Source: an uncultured Anaeromyxobacter sp. (lineage in GTDB: Bacteria; Myxococcota; Myxococcia; Myxococcales; Anaeromyxobacteraceae). Taken from it: a stretch of 64,000 nucleotides of DNA. The stretch lies in NCBI GenBank assembly GCA_903855945.1, contig CAIOAK010000179.1, positions 1 through 64,000 on the forward strand, read 5' to 3'. Positions 1-9,972 of the stretch are shown here, in pieces. Every line of letters begins with the position of its first letter. Position 1 is the stretch's first letter. A model generated the notes under the pieces. The model was not told the DNA's origin and ran no database searches. It saw only the letters and a program-made list of their open reading frames with translations. The position numbers and the translations under genes were made by a program.

Positions 1-366
1 CGGCGCCCGCGCAGATGCGCCCCGCGCCGGGGCCACCCCGTCCCGCCTGGCGGAAGGGCGGGCGGCGACGCGTTCCGCCCGGATCCCCCCTCGAAGCAGG
101 CTCGCTCGAGTCGCCTTCGGCCCCGCATCCGCCAGCCGGCGGGAGGCGCGACGCGACGAGCTGCCCGCAGGGGCGCCGGGACGCGAGCAGGCTCGGGTCC
201 CGGTGTTCCCCGGCGCCGAACGGCCGCGCACACCCGAACCCGAGGACGTGCTGCTCGGAGAGGCGCGACCTCCACGCCGGCGGCACCTCGGACTGCGCCG
301 CCGAAGGCGATCCTCGCTGCGACGCCGCGCCGCCGAAGGCGCCCCGACCGATGATAGAACCGGCGC
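1..366. other. Region without a recognisable gene
   Basis: No reading frame here looks like a protein: open frames give low-complexity Arg/Pro/Gly/Ala-rich translations typical of random GC-rich DNA. A 15-base direct repeat, GCGCCGCCGAAGGCG, occurs at 295-309 and 327-341. The region probably holds the upstream region of the helicase at 367, but no convincing -35/-10 pair is visible. Confidence 0.5.
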
Positions 367-2949
367 GTGCTCCCACTCCCGGTAGACGACATCCTGCCCG
401 ACATCGTCCTGGCCCTTCGCCGGGCCGGGTCGGTGGTGATCGAGGCGCCGCCGGGCGCCGGCAAGACCACCCGCGTCCCCCGCGCGATCCTGGAGGCGGG
501 ACTGGCGGGGGACGGCGAGGTGCTGGTCCTCGAGCCGCGGCGGCTGGCGGCGCGGATGGCGGCGCGCCGGGTGGCCGAGGAGATGGGCGAGCGGCCCGGC
601 GAGACGGTGGGCTGGCAGGTCCGCTTCGAGGAGGTGGCCGGCCCCCGCACCCGCATCCGCTACGTGACGGAGGGGCTGCTCACGCGTCGCCTGGTGGCCG
701 CGCCGGGCCTGCCCGGCGTGGGGGCCGTGGTCCTCGACGAGTTCCACGAGCGGCACCTCCAGGGCGACCTGGCGCTCTCGCTGCTCCAGCGGCTCCAGCG
801 AACGACGCGCCCCGAGCTGAAACTGGCCGTGATGTCGGCCACGCTCGACGCCGCGCCGGCGGCCCGCTTCCTCGACGCCCCATCGGTCCGCTCCGAGGGG
901 CGCCTCTTCGATGTCGCGGTGGAACACCTCTCTCCGGCCGACGCGGCCCGCGACGATCGGCTGGAGGACCGGGTGGCCTCCACCGTCCGCCGTGTCCTCG
1001 GCGAGTCACCCTCCGGGGACGTCCTCGTCTTCCTGCCGGGCATGGCGGAGATCCGGCGCGCGGCGGGGGCCTGCGCGCCGCTCACGTCGCGGCTCGGCAT
1101 CGACGTCCTGCCCCTCCACGGCGACCTCTCCCCGGAGGAGCAGGACCGCGCCGTGCGCCCCGGCCTCCGTCGCAAGGTGATCCTCTCCACCAACGTGGCG
1201 GAGAGCTCGGTCACCATCGAGGGCGTGACGGTGGTCATCGACTCCGGCCTGGCCCGGGTCGCCTCCCACTCGCCCTGGTCGGGCCTCCCGCGCCTGGAGG
1301 TCCGGCGGGTCTCCCGTGCCTCGGCCGCGCAGCGCGCCGGCCGGGCCGGACGGACGGCGCCGGGGCGCTGCCTGCGCCTCTTCACGCGCCACGACCTCGA
1401 CACGCGCCCCGAGTTCGACCTGCCGGAGATCCTGCGCGAGGACCTCTCGGAGACGCTGCTCGCTGTGGCGTCCCTGGGCGTCGATGACCTGCGCTGGCTC
1501 GACGCGCCTCCCGAGGCCGCTGCCGCCGCGGCCCGCGAACTGCTCCGGGATCTGGGCGCGCTCGACGGAGCGGGAAAGATCACCGCGACCGGGCGACGCC
1601 TCCTGCGCTTTCCCCTCCACCCGCGCCTGGCCCGCCTGATGGTGGAGGCCGGGGATCGCGGGGCGGGGCGCGAGGGAGCGGTCCTGGCCGCCTTGCTCGC
1701 CGAGCGGGACGTCCGGGAGCGCACGGCGGGCGGCCGCCGCGGCGGACCCGTCACGGGCCCCTCCGACCTGCTCGAGCTGGCGCACCTCTTCGAGCAGGCG
1801 TCCGCCTCCCGCTTCGATCCCGACCGCCTGCGAGCGCTCGGGCTCTCCCCCGGGGCGGTGCAGGCGGTGGAGCGGAGCCGTCGGCAGGTGTCCCAGCTCC
1901 TGGGACGAACCCCCGCCAGCCCACGGCCACGCCCCGAACAGATCGAGGAGGCGCTCCTCCTCGCCACCCTGGCGGCCTATCCGGATCGCGTGGCTCGACG
2001 TCGCGCGCCGGGCAGCCCCGAGGTGGTCCTGGCGGCCGGCGGCTCGGCCCGCCTCGACGATGGGAGCGTGGTCCGGGAGGCGCCGCTCGTCGTGGCCGTG
2101 GACGCCGACGAGCGGAGGGACAGGCGCCCCACCGGAACCGGCCCCGCCCAGGGTCGCGGCGGCCAGGTCCTCGTCCGCATCGCCTCGGCGGTGACGCCGG
2201 AGATGATCCTGGAGCTCCTCCCGGACGCGCTGCGGTGGGAGGAGGAGCTCGTCTGGAACGAGGGGGCCGAGCGGGTGGATGCGTTCGAGCGGATGCGCTA
2301 CCGGGACCTCATCCTCGAGGAGACCCGCAAGCCGGTCCCCGATCCGGAACGAGCCGCAGCGCTTCTCGCCGACATGGCGGTGGCCCGGGGCGCGCGCACC
2401 TTCGCCGAGGAGGGCGAGGTCGATGGGCTGCTCGCCCGGATCGCCTTCGCGGCGAGGGCGGCGCCGGAGAGCAGCTTCTCGGCTCCGACGGAGGAGGACG
2501 TGGCCGGGGCGCTGCGGGAGGCCTGCTCCGGACGGCGCAGCTTCGCCGACCTGCGCCTGGCCGGGCTCGTGCCGGCGCTCCTGGCGCGCATCCCACCCGA
2601 CCGGCGCGCGCTGCTCGAGCGTCTGGCCCCCGAGCGGATCACCATCGGGGCGGGGCGCAGCGTCCGGGTGAACTACGGCCGGGGGGAGGACCCGCCCTGG
2701 GTCGAGAGCCGGCTCCAGGACTTCTTCGGCGCCGCGCGCGGGCCGTCGGTGGGCGGAGGGCGCGTGCCGCTCGTCCTCCACCTGCTCGCCCCCAACCAGC
2801 GCGCCGTCCAGGTGACCACCGATCTGGCCGGATTCTGGGAGCGCCACTACCCGGCGCTGCGGCGCGAGCTCATGCGCCGCTACCCGCGACACGCCTGGCC
2901 CGAGGACCCGCGCACGGCGCGGCCGCCCGAGCCGCGCGGACGCCGCTGA
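367..2949 (+). CDS. hrpB: ATP-dependent RNA helicase HrpB
   Basis: This is a DEAH-box helicase of the HrpB family, 860 residues, a normal length. The Walker A motif PPGAGKTT is near residues 28-35, the DEFH box (LDEFHERH) near 124, then SATLD, the motif V segment STNVAESSVTIEG and the motif VI QRAGRAGR near 322. A helicase-associated domain and the long HrpB-specific C-terminal region follow. It should use ATP to unwind or remodel RNA in the cytoplasm; the physiological substrate of HrpB is not well defined. It starts at a GTG, because the conserved N-terminal pattern (LPVDDILPDIVLALR) begins directly there. It is alone on its strand and converges on the HlyIII gene with only 9 bases between stops. 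Confidence 0.95.
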   Translation: MLPLPVDDILPDIVLALRRAGSVVIEAPPGAGKTTRVPRAILEAGLAGDGEVLVLEPRRLAARMAARRVAEEMGERPGETVGWQVRFEEVAGPRTRIRYVTEGLLTRRLVAAPGLPGVGAVVLDEFHERHLQGDLALSLLQRLQRTTRPELKLAVMSATLDAAPAARFLDAPSVRSEGRLFDVAVEHLSPADAARDDRLEDRVASTVRRVLGESPSGDVLVFLPGMAEIRRAAGACAPLTSRLGIDVLPLHGDLSPEEQDRAVRPGLRRKVILSTNVAESSVTIEGVTVVIDSGLARVASHSPWSGLPRLEVRRVSRASAAQRAGRAGRTAPGRCLRLFTRHDLDTRPEFDLPEILREDLSETLLAVASLGVDDLRWLDAPPEAAAAAARELLRDLGALDGAGKITATGRRLLRFPLHPRLARLMVEAGDRGAGREGAVLAALLAERDVRERTAGGRRGGPVTGPSDLLELAHLFEQASASRFDPDRLRALGLSPGAVQAVERSRRQVSQLLGRTPASPRPRPEQIEEALLLATLAAYPDRVARRRAPGSPEVVLAAGGSARLDDGSVVREAPLVVAVDADERRDRRPTGTGPAQGRGGQVLVRIASAVTPEMILELLPDALRWEEELVWNEGAERVDAFERMRYRDLILEETRKPVPDPERAAALLADMAVARGARTFAEEGEVDGLLARIAFAARAAPESSFSAPTEEDVAGALREACSGRRSFADLRLAGLVPALLARIPPDRRALLERLAPERITIGAGRSVRVNYGRGEDPPWVESRLQDFFGAARGPSVGGGRVPLVLHLLAPNQRAVQVTTDLAGFWERHYPALRRELMRRYPRHAWPEDPRTARPPEPRGRR

Positions 2950-2958
2950 CGGCGCGCA

Positions 2959-3618
2959 CTACCCCGTGAGGGCCCGCACCGCGTCCGCCGCCACCACGAA
3001 GTGGAGCCCGGCCGCGGCGACGACGAGTGCGTGGAAGACCTCGTGGTAGCCGAAGACGCGCGGGAAAGGATCGGGGCGGCGCGCCGCGTAGATCACCGCC
3101 CCCACCGTGTAGAGCAGCCCACCGGCCGCCAGCAGCAGGAACGGGCCCATCCCCAGCTTCTGGATGAGGGCCGGCATGAGCGGCACCGCCGCCCAGCCGA
3201 GCAGGAGGTAGAGGGACGTGGAGAGGGCCCTCGGCGCCCTCGGCCACAGCATCGCGCGCAGGATGCCGAGCCCCGCACCCACCCAGACCACGCCGAGCAG
3301 CTTGCGGGAGCGCTCGTCCCCGAGCAGCAGGCAGAGCGGGGTGTAGGTTCCGGCGATGAGGACGAAGATGGCCGAGTGGTCGAGCCTCCGCATCCAGAGC
3401 CTCGCCCGCGGGCCCCAGGTCGGCCGGTGGTAGAGGGCGCTCACCCCGAACAGGACGACGAGGCTCCCGCCGTAGATGGCACCCGCCATCCGGGCCCGGG
3501 GACCGGGGGCGAGGAGGACGAGGGCCACGAGCCCCGCGATCGCCACGCCGGCCGCGATCTCGTGGGAGACCCCTCGCAGGAGCGGTTTCGTCCGGGGTGC
3601 GTCGGGAGGAGGCGCCAT
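2959..3618 (-). CDS. Hemolysin III / PAQR family integral membrane protein
   Basis: A 219-residue, seven-helix membrane protein of the HlyIII/YqfA (PAQR) family. The family's metal-site signatures are present: HE at residues 19-20, the SALYH motif in the second to third helix, a HxxxH-like RLDHSAIF segment, and GYHEVFHA close to the C terminus. PAQR proteins are thought to be zinc-dependent membrane hydrolases (ceramidase-like); bacterial members affect membrane composition, and the haemolysin name is historical. It lies 61 bases downstream of the exonuclease gene and may be the last gene of that minus-strand group. The molecular function is inferred from family only. Confidence 0.88.
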   Translation of the reverse strand: MAPPPDAPRTKPLLRGVSHEIAAGVAIAGLVALVLLAPGPRARMAGAIYGGSLVVLFGVSALYHRPTWGPRARLWMRRLDHSAIFVLIAGTYTPLCLLLGDERSRKLLGVVWVGAGLGILRAMLWPRAPRALSTSLYLLLGWAAVPLMPALIQKLGMGPFLLLAAGGLLYTVGAVIYAARRPDPFPRVFGYHEVFHALVVAAAGLHFVVAADAVRALTG

Positions 3619-3679
3619 GACCGGAAGCTATCCGCCGATCGTCACCCGTGTGTCACGGCGGGGAGTTCCCGGCGGGGTG

Positions 3680-4198
3680 CTACCGCGCCGGGAGCTTCAG
3701 CCCCATGCCGATCATGGCGAGCAGCGCCTCGGCGTTGGCCCGGGCGTCGTTCACCGGATCGTGGTCGGAGACGGTCTTCCGGAGGTGCTTCCAGGTGGCG
3801 TAGCCGTCCTTCACCATGCCGCAGTAGAGGTCGCCGATGCGCCGCCCCGACCACCCGAAGGGGTTCCGCCCCAGGAGGGAGTGGAAGTACCAGTTCACGT
3901 ACTGCCAGTCGAAAGCCAGGTTGTCCGAGAAGAGGACGGGCCTCCCCTTCGAGTTCTCCACCACCCAGGCCTCGAAGCGGGCCATCACCTCGCGGGGGTC
4001 GTCGAAGGCCTCGTGCTCGGGCCGGGAGAAGCCGCTCACGGCGAGCGCCTCGGGCAGCCACTCGGAGGAGATGGGCCGGGTCCTCCCGTAGAAGGTGCGG
4101 GACAGGGTCGGCTCGACCACGATCGCCCCCAGGCACACCATGGAGTACTTGCCCGGGATGGGGCCGTCCGCCTCCACGTCCACGACGATGAGCGACAT
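3680..4198 (-). CDS. DnaQ-like 3'-5' exonuclease (DEDDh fold)
   Basis: A short (172-residue) single-domain exonuclease-like protein. Exo I is VVDVEADG with candidate metal ligands D7 and E9, Exo II is the NLAFDW segment, and Exo III is DHDPVNDARANAEAL with the DEDDh histidine and final aspartate. It has no polymerase or extra domain, so it is a free-standing nuclease of the type annotated as '3'-5' exoribonuclease' or 'exonuclease' in many proteobacteria. It could act on RNA or DNA; nothing in the sequence decides. It follows the decarboxylase gene by 3 bases and so is probably cotranscribed with it. Confidence 0.82.
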   Translation of the reverse strand: MSLIVVDVEADGPIPGKYSMVCLGAIVVEPTLSRTFYGRTRPISSEWLPEALAVSGFSRPEHEAFDDPREVMARFEAWVVENSKGRPVLFSDNLAFDWQYVNWYFHSLLGRNPFGWSGRRIGDLYCGMVKDGYATWKHLRKTVSDHDPVNDARANAEALLAMIGMGLKLPAR

Positions 4199-4201
4199 CG
4201 A

Positions 4202-5626
4202 CTACCCTCTTCCGGCCCGGGCTGCTTCCTGAAGTTCTTGCCAGAGCGCCTCCACGTGACGTCGCTCGGTGGTCTCGGCGCCGATCGAGACCCGGAGCGT
4301 CTGCCGCCCCTTGAGGAGGCTGGGCGTCAGGTAGGCCCGTCCGCCCTCATTCACTCGCCGTGAAATATCGAGATTGTGGGCGGCGATCGCGGCCTCGTCG
4401 GAAAACCCCTCCGGGACGTGGCGGAACGTCACCGTCTGCAGCGGCACCGGCGCGAGCCGCTCCCATCCGGCCGTGCCGTCCACCCGGTCGGCGAACCAGC
4501 GCGCGTTCTCCACGTCCCGCCGGACCCGCGCGCGCATCCCCTCCACCCCCTCGTCGAGCAGGTGGAACCAGAGCTTGAGGGCGCGGAAGCGGCGCCCGAG
4601 CGGGATGCCCCAGTCGCGCAGGTTGCGCACCTCGCCGTCCTGGGCGGTGCGCAGGTAGCTGGGGTTCGTGGACATCACGCGCACGAGGTGCTGGGGGTCG
4701 CGGACGAAGTAGGCCGAGAGATCGAACCCCGGACCCATCCACTTGTGCGGGTTGAACACGATCGAGTCGGCCTCCTCGATCCCCCGCCACATCCACCGGT
4801 ACTCGGGGACGACCATCGCCGTCCCCGCCAGCGCCGCGTCCACGTGGAGCCAGAGTGCGTGGCGCCGCGCCATCCCGGCGATGGCGGCCACCGGGTCGAG
4901 CGCCGTCGTGCCGGTGGTCCCGACCGTGGCCACCACCGCGCAGGGGCGCAGCCCGGCCGCGAGGTCGGCCTCGACGGCCTCCCCGAGCGCGTCCACCCGC
5001 ATCGCGTGGGCCCGATCGGTGGGCACGATGCGCAGGTGCCTCTTCCCGAAGCCGGCGAGCAGCACGTCCTTCTCGATGGAGCTGTGCCCCTGGTCGGAGG
5101 CGTAGACCACGAGGGGCGGCTCGCCCCCCTGCAATCCCTCCCGGTTCTGGCAGAAGCCGCCCGTCCGCTCCCGTGCGCAGAGCAGCGCCGTGAGCGTGGA
5201 GGTGGAGGCCGTGTCGTGGATGACCCCCGTGAAGGCGTCGGGCAGCCCCACCATCTGGCGGAGCCAGTCGATCACCACCTCCTCCAGCTCGGTGGCGGCC
5301 GGCGAGGTCTGCCAGCTCATGCCCTGCACGCCGAGCCCGGCGCAGACCAGGTCGGCGAGGATGGAGGCGCGACTCGTGTTGGAGGGGAAGTAGGCGAAGA
5401 AGGACGGGTGGGTCCAGTGGGTGATGCCCGGCAGCAGCACCGGGTCGAGCGCGGCGATGGCCTCGGGGAGGCGACCGCCCTGGAGCGGCGGCTCCGACGG
5501 CAGCCGGGCCCGGATCTCGCCGGGGCGCACCCGGCTCATCACCGGAAGCCCCTCCACCCGGTCGCGGTAGTCGGCGACCCAGTCGACGAGCTCGTGCCCC
5601 AGCTTCCGGAAGGTGTCGGAGTCCAT
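4202..5626 (-). CDS. Pyridoxal-dependent group II amino-acid decarboxylase (aromatic-L-amino-acid decarboxylase-like)
   Basis: A 474-residue PLP enzyme of the DDC/TDC/GAD superfamily (group II decarboxylases). The N-terminal THWTHPSFFAYFP block, the substrate/PLP pocket segment TASTSTLTALL, the VGTTGTTALDP stretch and the PLP-lysine motif NPHKWMG (K295) are intact. These features match aromatic amino-acid decarboxylases best, so DOPA, tryptophan, tyrosine or phenylalanine is the likely class of substrate, giving the corresponding amine and CO2. The specificity cannot be read from sequence. It starts 3 bases from the sucB stop and shares the sucA-sucB transcript orientation, an unusual partner for a TCA-cycle operon. 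Confidence 0.87.
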   Translation of the reverse strand: MDSDTFRKLGHELVDWVADYRDRVEGLPVMSRVRPGEIRARLPSEPPLQGGRLPEAIAALDPVLLPGITHWTHPSFFAYFPSNTSRASILADLVCAGLGVQGMSWQTSPAATELEEVVIDWLRQMVGLPDAFTGVIHDTASTSTLTALLCARERTGGFCQNREGLQGGEPPLVVYASDQGHSSIEKDVLLAGFGKRHLRIVPTDRAHAMRVDALGEAVEADLAAGLRPCAVVATVGTTGTTALDPVAAIAGMARRHALWLHVDAALAGTAMVVPEYRWMWRGIEEADSIVFNPHKWMGPGFDLSAYFVRDPQHLVRVMSTNPSYLRTAQDGEVRNLRDWGIPLGRRFRALKLWFHLLDEGVEGMRARVRRDVENARWFADRVDGTAGWERLAPVPLQTVTFRHVPEGFSDEAAIAAHNLDISRRVNEGGRAYLTPSLLKGRQTLRVSIGAETTERRHVEALWQELQEAARAGRG

Positions 5627-5629
5627 CGC

Positions 5630-6802
5630 TCAGGCGCCGAGCAGGAGCCGGCTGGGGTCCTCGACGAGCTCCTTCACCTTCACGAGGAAGCCCACCGCCT
5701 CCCGACCGTCGATGATCCGGTGGTCGTAGGAGAGGGCGAGGAACATCATCGGGCGCGCCACCACGGCATCGTCGGGACCGACCACGGCGCGCTTCTGGAT
5801 CTTGTGCAGGCCCAGGATGCCGCTCTGGGGCGTGTTCAGGATGGGCGTGGAGAGCATCGAACCGTAGATGCCGCCGTTGGAGATGGTGAAGGTGCCCCCG
5901 GCCAGGTCCTCCATCGTGATCTTGTTCTCGCGGGCCCGGCGGGCCAGCTCCACGATGGCGAGCTCGATCTCCGCGAGCGAGAGCTGGTCGGCGTCGCGGA
6001 GGATCGGCACCACGAGCCCCTTGCCGCCTCCCACGGCGACCCCCACGTCGTAGTGGTCCTTGAAGAGGACCGCGTCGCCGCGCACCTCGGCGTTCACCGA
6101 GGGGAAGGTGACGAGCGCCTCCACGGCGGCCTTCACGAAGAAGCCCATGAAGCCCAGCTTCACGCCGTGCCTCTCCTGGAAGGCGGCGCCGTGGCGGTCG
6201 CGGAGCTCCATGACCCGCGACATGTCCACCTCGTTGAAGGTGGTGAGGATGGCGGCGCTCTCCTGGGCCTCGAGGAGGCGGCGCGCGACGGTGCGCCGGA
6301 GCGGCGACATGGGCACCAGACGTTCGCGCGGACCGGGAGGGGGGAAGTCGGCGGGGGCGACCGAGCCCTTGCCGGACGCGGCCTCGAGCAGCCGGAGGAG
6401 GTCGGCCTTGCCGAGCCCCTTCTCGGCGAGCAGCTTCCGCGCGGCCGGCGTGAGGCGCGGCCCATCCCCCGCCGGGGCGGCCGCAGGGCGGGGCGCGGGC
6501 GGGGCAGCGGGCTTCGGCGCGGCGGGGGGCGGAGTCTCGACCTTCGGGGCCGCGGCGGCCACCGCGCCCTCCTCGATCTCGCCCAGGGGCTGCCCCACGG
6601 CGACCATCTCACCGGTCTGCCGGAGCACCCGGCGCAGCACGCCCGAGGCCGGGGCGGGGACGGCCACGGTGGCCTTCTCGCTCTCCACCTCGACGACCGG
6701 CTCGTCGCGGAGGACGGCGTCCCCCTCCTTCTTCAACCACTGCCCGACCTGCGCCTGGGTGACGCTCTCGCCCAGCGACGGGACCTTCAGCTCGACGGCC
6801 AT
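5630..6802 (-). CDS. sucB: Dihydrolipoyllysine-residue succinyltransferase (E2 of 2-oxoglutarate dehydrogenase)
   Basis: A 390-residue E2 component. One lipoyl domain occupies residues 1-78 with the lipoylated lysine in VESEKATV (K43). An Ala/Pro-rich linker follows, then a peripheral-subunit-binding domain ([14 protein letters not shown] near 137), and the catalytic acetyltransferase-like domain with the active-site motif [13 protein letters not shown] near the C terminus. It transfers succinyl groups from lipoamide to CoA in the TCA cycle. It is immediately downstream of sucA with a 28-base gap. No E3 (lipoamide dehydrogenase) gene is present in the window, so E3 must be encoded elsewhere. 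Confidence 0.96.
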   Translation of the reverse strand: MAVELKVPSLGESVTQAQVGQWLKKEGDAVLRDEPVVEVESEKATVAVPAPASGVLRRVLRQTGEMVAVGQPLGEIEEGAVAAAAPKVETPPPAAPKPAAPPAPRPAAAPAGDGPRLTPAARKLLAEKGLGKADLLRLLEAASGKGSVAPADFPPPGPRERLVPMSPLRRTVARRLLEAQESAAILTTFNEVDMSRVMELRDRHGAAFQERHGVKLGFMGFFVKAAVEALVTFPSVNAEVRGDAVLFKDHYDVGVAVGGGKGLVVPILRDADQLSLAEIELAIVELARRARENKITMEDLAGGTFTISNGGIYGSMLSTPILNTPQSGILGLHKIQKRAVVGPDDAVVARPMMFLALSYDHRIIDGREAVGFLVKVKELVEDPSRLLLGA

Positions 6803-6830
6803 GGAATCCCCTTCTCCCCGTTTCGACGGA

Positions 6831-9602
6831 TCAACCCAGCGCCTCTTCGACGAGTGCCTGCTGGACGAGCTTGTGGCGCGTCGCCGAGCCGGACGCCGGG
6901 CTCGGACTGGGCGGGCGGGCCACCACGGACGACCGGGCGTCGAACCCGCGCACCGCCTCGCCGAGCGCGTCGCGGATGAAGTGCCAGGCCCCCATGTTTC
7001 GAGGCTCCTCCTGGACCCAGACCACCGAGGCGGAGGCCGGGTACGGGGCGAGCGCCGCCTGCAACTCGGCCACCCGCAGCGGGTAGAGCTGCTCCACCCG
7101 CACGATGGCCACGTCGAGCCGCTTGCGCGCGTTGCGCTCCCCCACGAGATCGTAGAAGACCTTGCCGGAGCAGAGGATCACGCGCTTCACCGCCGACGGG
7201 TCGGTCAAGCCCTCGTCGGGCAGGACGGGGTGGAAGGAGCCCCCGGTGAGCTCCCCGATGGGGGAGACCGCGGCCTGGTTCCGGAGCAGGCTCTTCGGCG
7301 ACATCACCACCATGGGCTTGCGGAACGGGGAGAGGACCTGCCCGCGCAGCGCGTGGAAGATCTGCGCCGGCGTGGTGAGGTTCATCACCCGCCAGTTGTC
7401 CTCCACGGAGAGTTCCAGGAAGCGTTCCAGCCGGGCGCTGGAGTGCTCGGGCCCCTGCCCCTCCATCCCGTGGGGGAGCAGCATCACGAGGCCGGAGAGA
7501 CGGTTCCACTTCACCTCGGAGGAGGAGAGGAACTGGTCGATGAGCACCTGGGCCCCGTTCACGAAGTCGCCGAACTGGGCCTCCCAGATGGTGAGCGACT
7601 CGGGCTGCTCGAGGCTGTAGCCGTACTCGAACCCGAGCGCCGCCGCCTCGGAGAGCGCGCTGTCGTAGATCGAGACCTTCCCCTGCCCCTCCCGGAGGTT
7701 TCCGAGGGGCATGTAGGGGGCGCCGTTCCGGTGGTCGTGGATGACGGCGTGCCGGTGGCTGAAGGTGCCGCGCTGGACGTCCTGCCCCACCAGCCGGACG
7801 CGACGCCCGTCCCAGGCGATCGAACCGTAGGCGAGCACCTCGGCGAAGCCCCAGTCGAGCGGGCGCTTGCCACGCGCCATCTCGGCGCGGGCCTCGAAGA
7901 GCTTGGCGATCTTGGGATTGGGCTCGAAGCCGGCCGGGATCTCGGACAGGTGGCGGGCCACCTGGGCGAGCCGATCGTCGGGAACCGCGGTGACCGCGTC
8001 GTCGCTCGAGAGGAGCGGGCCGCCCCGGTAGCGGCTCCACACGCCCTCGGCCGGCGCCGGGACCGGCACCGCCGCGACCGCGGCCGAGGCCTGGTAGGCC
8101 TCCTCGAGCCGGGCCTGGAAGGCGCGGGTGAGGCCCGAGACCTGCTCCTCGGTGGCCACGCCGTCCTTCTGGAGCGACGACGCGTAGGCCCGGGGGAACG
8201 GGGTCTTCGCGGCGATGGCCCGGTACATCACCGGCTGCGTGAAGGTGGGCTCGTCCCCCTCGTTGTGGCCGAACTTGCGGTAGCCCCAGACGTCGAGGAC
8301 CACGTCCCGGTGCCAGCGCTGCCGGAAGTCGGCGGCCAGCAGCACCGCCTGGGCCACCGCCTCCATGTCCTCGCCGTTCACGTGGAGGACGGGGATGTCG
8401 AGCATGAGCGCCACGTCGGTGGCGTAGGTGGTGGAGCGCGAGTCGCGCGGGGAGGTGGTGAAGCCGATCTGGTTGTTCACCACCACGTGGATGGTGCCTC
8501 CGCAGTAATTGGCGGGGAGGCCGGACATGTTGAAGGTCTCGGCCACGATCCCCTGCCCCGCGAAGGCAGCGTCGCCGTGGATGAGAACCGGGATGGATCG
8601 CTGCCCCTCTGCGTCGCTGAAGCGGTCCTGCTTGGCGCGCACGCGCCCCTGCACGACCGGGTCGATCCACTCCAGGTGGCTGGGGTTGAAGGCCAGCGAG
8701 AGGCGGAGCCCGCCGTCGGGGGTGTCGCGGGTGCTCGTGTAGCCCAGGTGGTACTTCACGTCGCCGCCGGCCGCGCCGTTGATGATGGCCTGGTCGCGGA
8801 ACTCGGCGAAGATGCTCTGCAGCGGCTTTCCGAGGACGTTGGCGAGCACGTTGAGACGTCCGCGGTGGGCCATGCCGATGACCACGTTGCGGACGCCGTA
8901 GCCGATGGCCCGATCGACGAGCAGCTCGAGGAGCGGGACCAGGACCTCCGACCCCTCCAGCGAGAAGCGCTTCGCGCCCAGGAAGCGCGTCCCCAGGAAC
9001 TGCTCGAACATCCCGGCCTGGAGGAGCTTCTCGGCCAGCCGTAGCTTCACCTCGGGTGCGAGGGTGAGCCGGTTGCGCGTGCGCTCCATGCGCTGCTCCA
9101 GCCAGCCGCGCAGCTCCCGGTCGTGGATGTGGCCGAGCTGGATCCCGAGCGTCCGGCCGTAGGTCTCCTGGAGGCGGGCCACCCGCTCGCGAAGCGCCTC
9201 CACCCGCCCCCCGTCGTCCCCCACCGGGCGGTCGAGGTCGTCCTCGGTGAGGCCGAACTCCGACAGCTCGAGACGCTCGGCCCGGCGCGGCTCCAGGCCC
9301 AGCGGATCGAGGTCGGCCTGCATGTGACCGAAGGTCCGCCAGGCCCGGGTGAGCCGATCCACCCGGAGGCGGAAGGCCTCCCGGTCGTCGGCCGGTCCTG
9401 CGCTCGCTTCACTTACGGTTCGTGCAGGCCAGGCGGTGGGCGCGGGCGCCGCGCCGGGCGCGGGAGGGAGCGACGCGAAGTAGGTGCGCCATCCCTCGTC
9501 CACCGAGGCGGGGTCCTCCCGCCAGGCGAAGTAGAGATCCTCCACGAACCCGAGGTTGGATGCGCTCGGGGCCGGCGTGGCGGCTTCGTTGGCGTCGGAC
9601 AT
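6831..9602 (-). CDS. sucA: 2-oxoglutarate dehydrogenase E1 component
   Basis: A 923-residue thiamine-diphosphate-dependent E1 subunit, close to the usual 900-950 residues. Visible landmarks are the N-terminal [20 protein letters not shown] block (E2-binding segment), [14 protein letters not shown] and [14 protein letters not shown] of the ThDP-binding core, the FGHNEGDEP segment, and a C-terminal transketolase-like domain ending with an EEPRNMGAW motif. It decarboxylates 2-oxoglutarate and reductively succinylates the E2 lipoyl group. Starts with ATG at 9600-9602. An intact sucAB pair implies a complete oxidative TCA step in this organism, even though other genes suggest low-oxygen life. Confidence 0.96.
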   Translation of the reverse strand: MSDANEAATPAPSASNLGFVEDLYFAWREDPASVDEGWRTYFASLPPAPGAAPAPTAWPARTVSEASAGPADDREAFRLRVDRLTRAWRTFGHMQADLDPLGLEPRRAERLELSEFGLTEDDLDRPVGDDGGRVEALRERVARLQETYGRTLGIQLGHIHDRELRGWLEQRMERTRNRLTLAPEVKLRLAEKLLQAGMFEQFLGTRFLGAKRFSLEGSEVLVPLLELLVDRAIGYGVRNVVIGMAHRGRLNVLANVLGKPLQSIFAEFRDQAIINGAAGGDVKYHLGYTSTRDTPDGGLRLSLAFNPSHLEWIDPVVQGRVRAKQDRFSDAEGQRSIPVLIHGDAAFAGQGIVAETFNMSGLPANYCGGTIHVVVNNQIGFTTSPRDSRSTTYATDVALMLDIPVLHVNGEDMEAVAQAVLLAADFRQRWHRDVVLDVWGYRKFGHNEGDEPTFTQPVMYRAIAAKTPFPRAYASSLQKDGVATEEQVSGLTRAFQARLEEAYQASAAVAAVPVPAPAEGVWSRYRGGPLLSSDDAVTAVPDDRLAQVARHLSEIPAGFEPNPKIAKLFEARAEMARGKRPLDWGFAEVLAYGSIAWDGRRVRLVGQDVQRGTFSHRHAVIHDHRNGAPYMPLGNLREGQGKVSIYDSALSEAAALGFEYGYSLEQPESLTIWEAQFGDFVNGAQVLIDQFLSSSEVKWNRLSGLVMLLPHGMEGQGPEHSSARLERFLELSVEDNWRVMNLTTPAQIFHALRGQVLSPFRKPMVVMSPKSLLRNQAAVSPIGELTGGSFHPVLPDEGLTDPSAVKRVILCSGKVFYDLVGERNARKRLDVAIVRVEQLYPLRVAELQAALAPYPASASVVWVQEEPRNMGAWHFIRDALGEAVRGFDARSSVVARPPSPSPASGSATRHKLVQQALVEEALG

Positions 9603-9612
9603 GGCCGGCCGA

Positions 9613-9972
9613 TCATACCGGCGGGGGGCCGGCGTGGCGACCCACCACCTCGAGGAGTTGCTCGAGATCGAAGGGCTTGGCCAGGTAGGCGTCGGCGACC
9701 GGGAGGGTGCTCGCCCCGGGCATGGCGGCGGTCATGATGGCCACCGGGACCCCGACCGCGATCCCCTCGCTCCGCATCCGCTCGAGGAGCTGCGGACCGT
9801 TCATGACCGGCATCACCAGGTCGAGGACGAGCAGGGAGGGCCTGCGCCCGCGCAGATAGGTGAGCGCCTCCTCCCCGTTCCCGGCGATGTCTACCTCGTA
9901 CCCCTCGAATCCGAGGAAATCGGCGATCCCCTGGCGGATGCCGGGATCGTCCTCTACGACGAGGATGGCCAT
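9613..9972 (-). CDS. Single-domain response regulator (CheY-like receiver)
   Basis: A 119-residue receiver domain with no output domain. The acidic pair is in VVEDDPG, the phospho-acceptor aspartate is in LLVLDLVMP, and the conserved threonine and lysine are in IMTAAMP and AYLAKPFD. I place the start at the ATG giving MAILVVEDD; a longer in-frame extension exists but reads into the Lgt gene and is not receiver-like. It overlaps the lgt stop by 19 bases, so expression is probably coupled to lgt. No histidine kinase is adjacent, so its partner kinase and target are unknown. Confidence 0.85.
   Translation of the reverse strand: MAILVVEDDPGIRQGIADFLGFEGYEVDIAGNGEEALTYLRGRRPSLLVLDLVMPVMNGPQLLERMRSEGIAVGVPVAIMTAAMPGASTLPVADAYLAKPFDLEQLLEVVGRHAGPPPV

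Noticed and set aside
295-341. 15-base direct repeat as a possible attachment or CRISPR-like repeat
   Set aside because: Only two copies, 32 bases apart, in very GC-rich sequence; probably chance or slippage.
4376-6979. A long plus-strand frame over the decarboxylase and sucB
   Set aside because: It lies opposite two well-supported genes and has no recognisable domain or ribosome-binding site.
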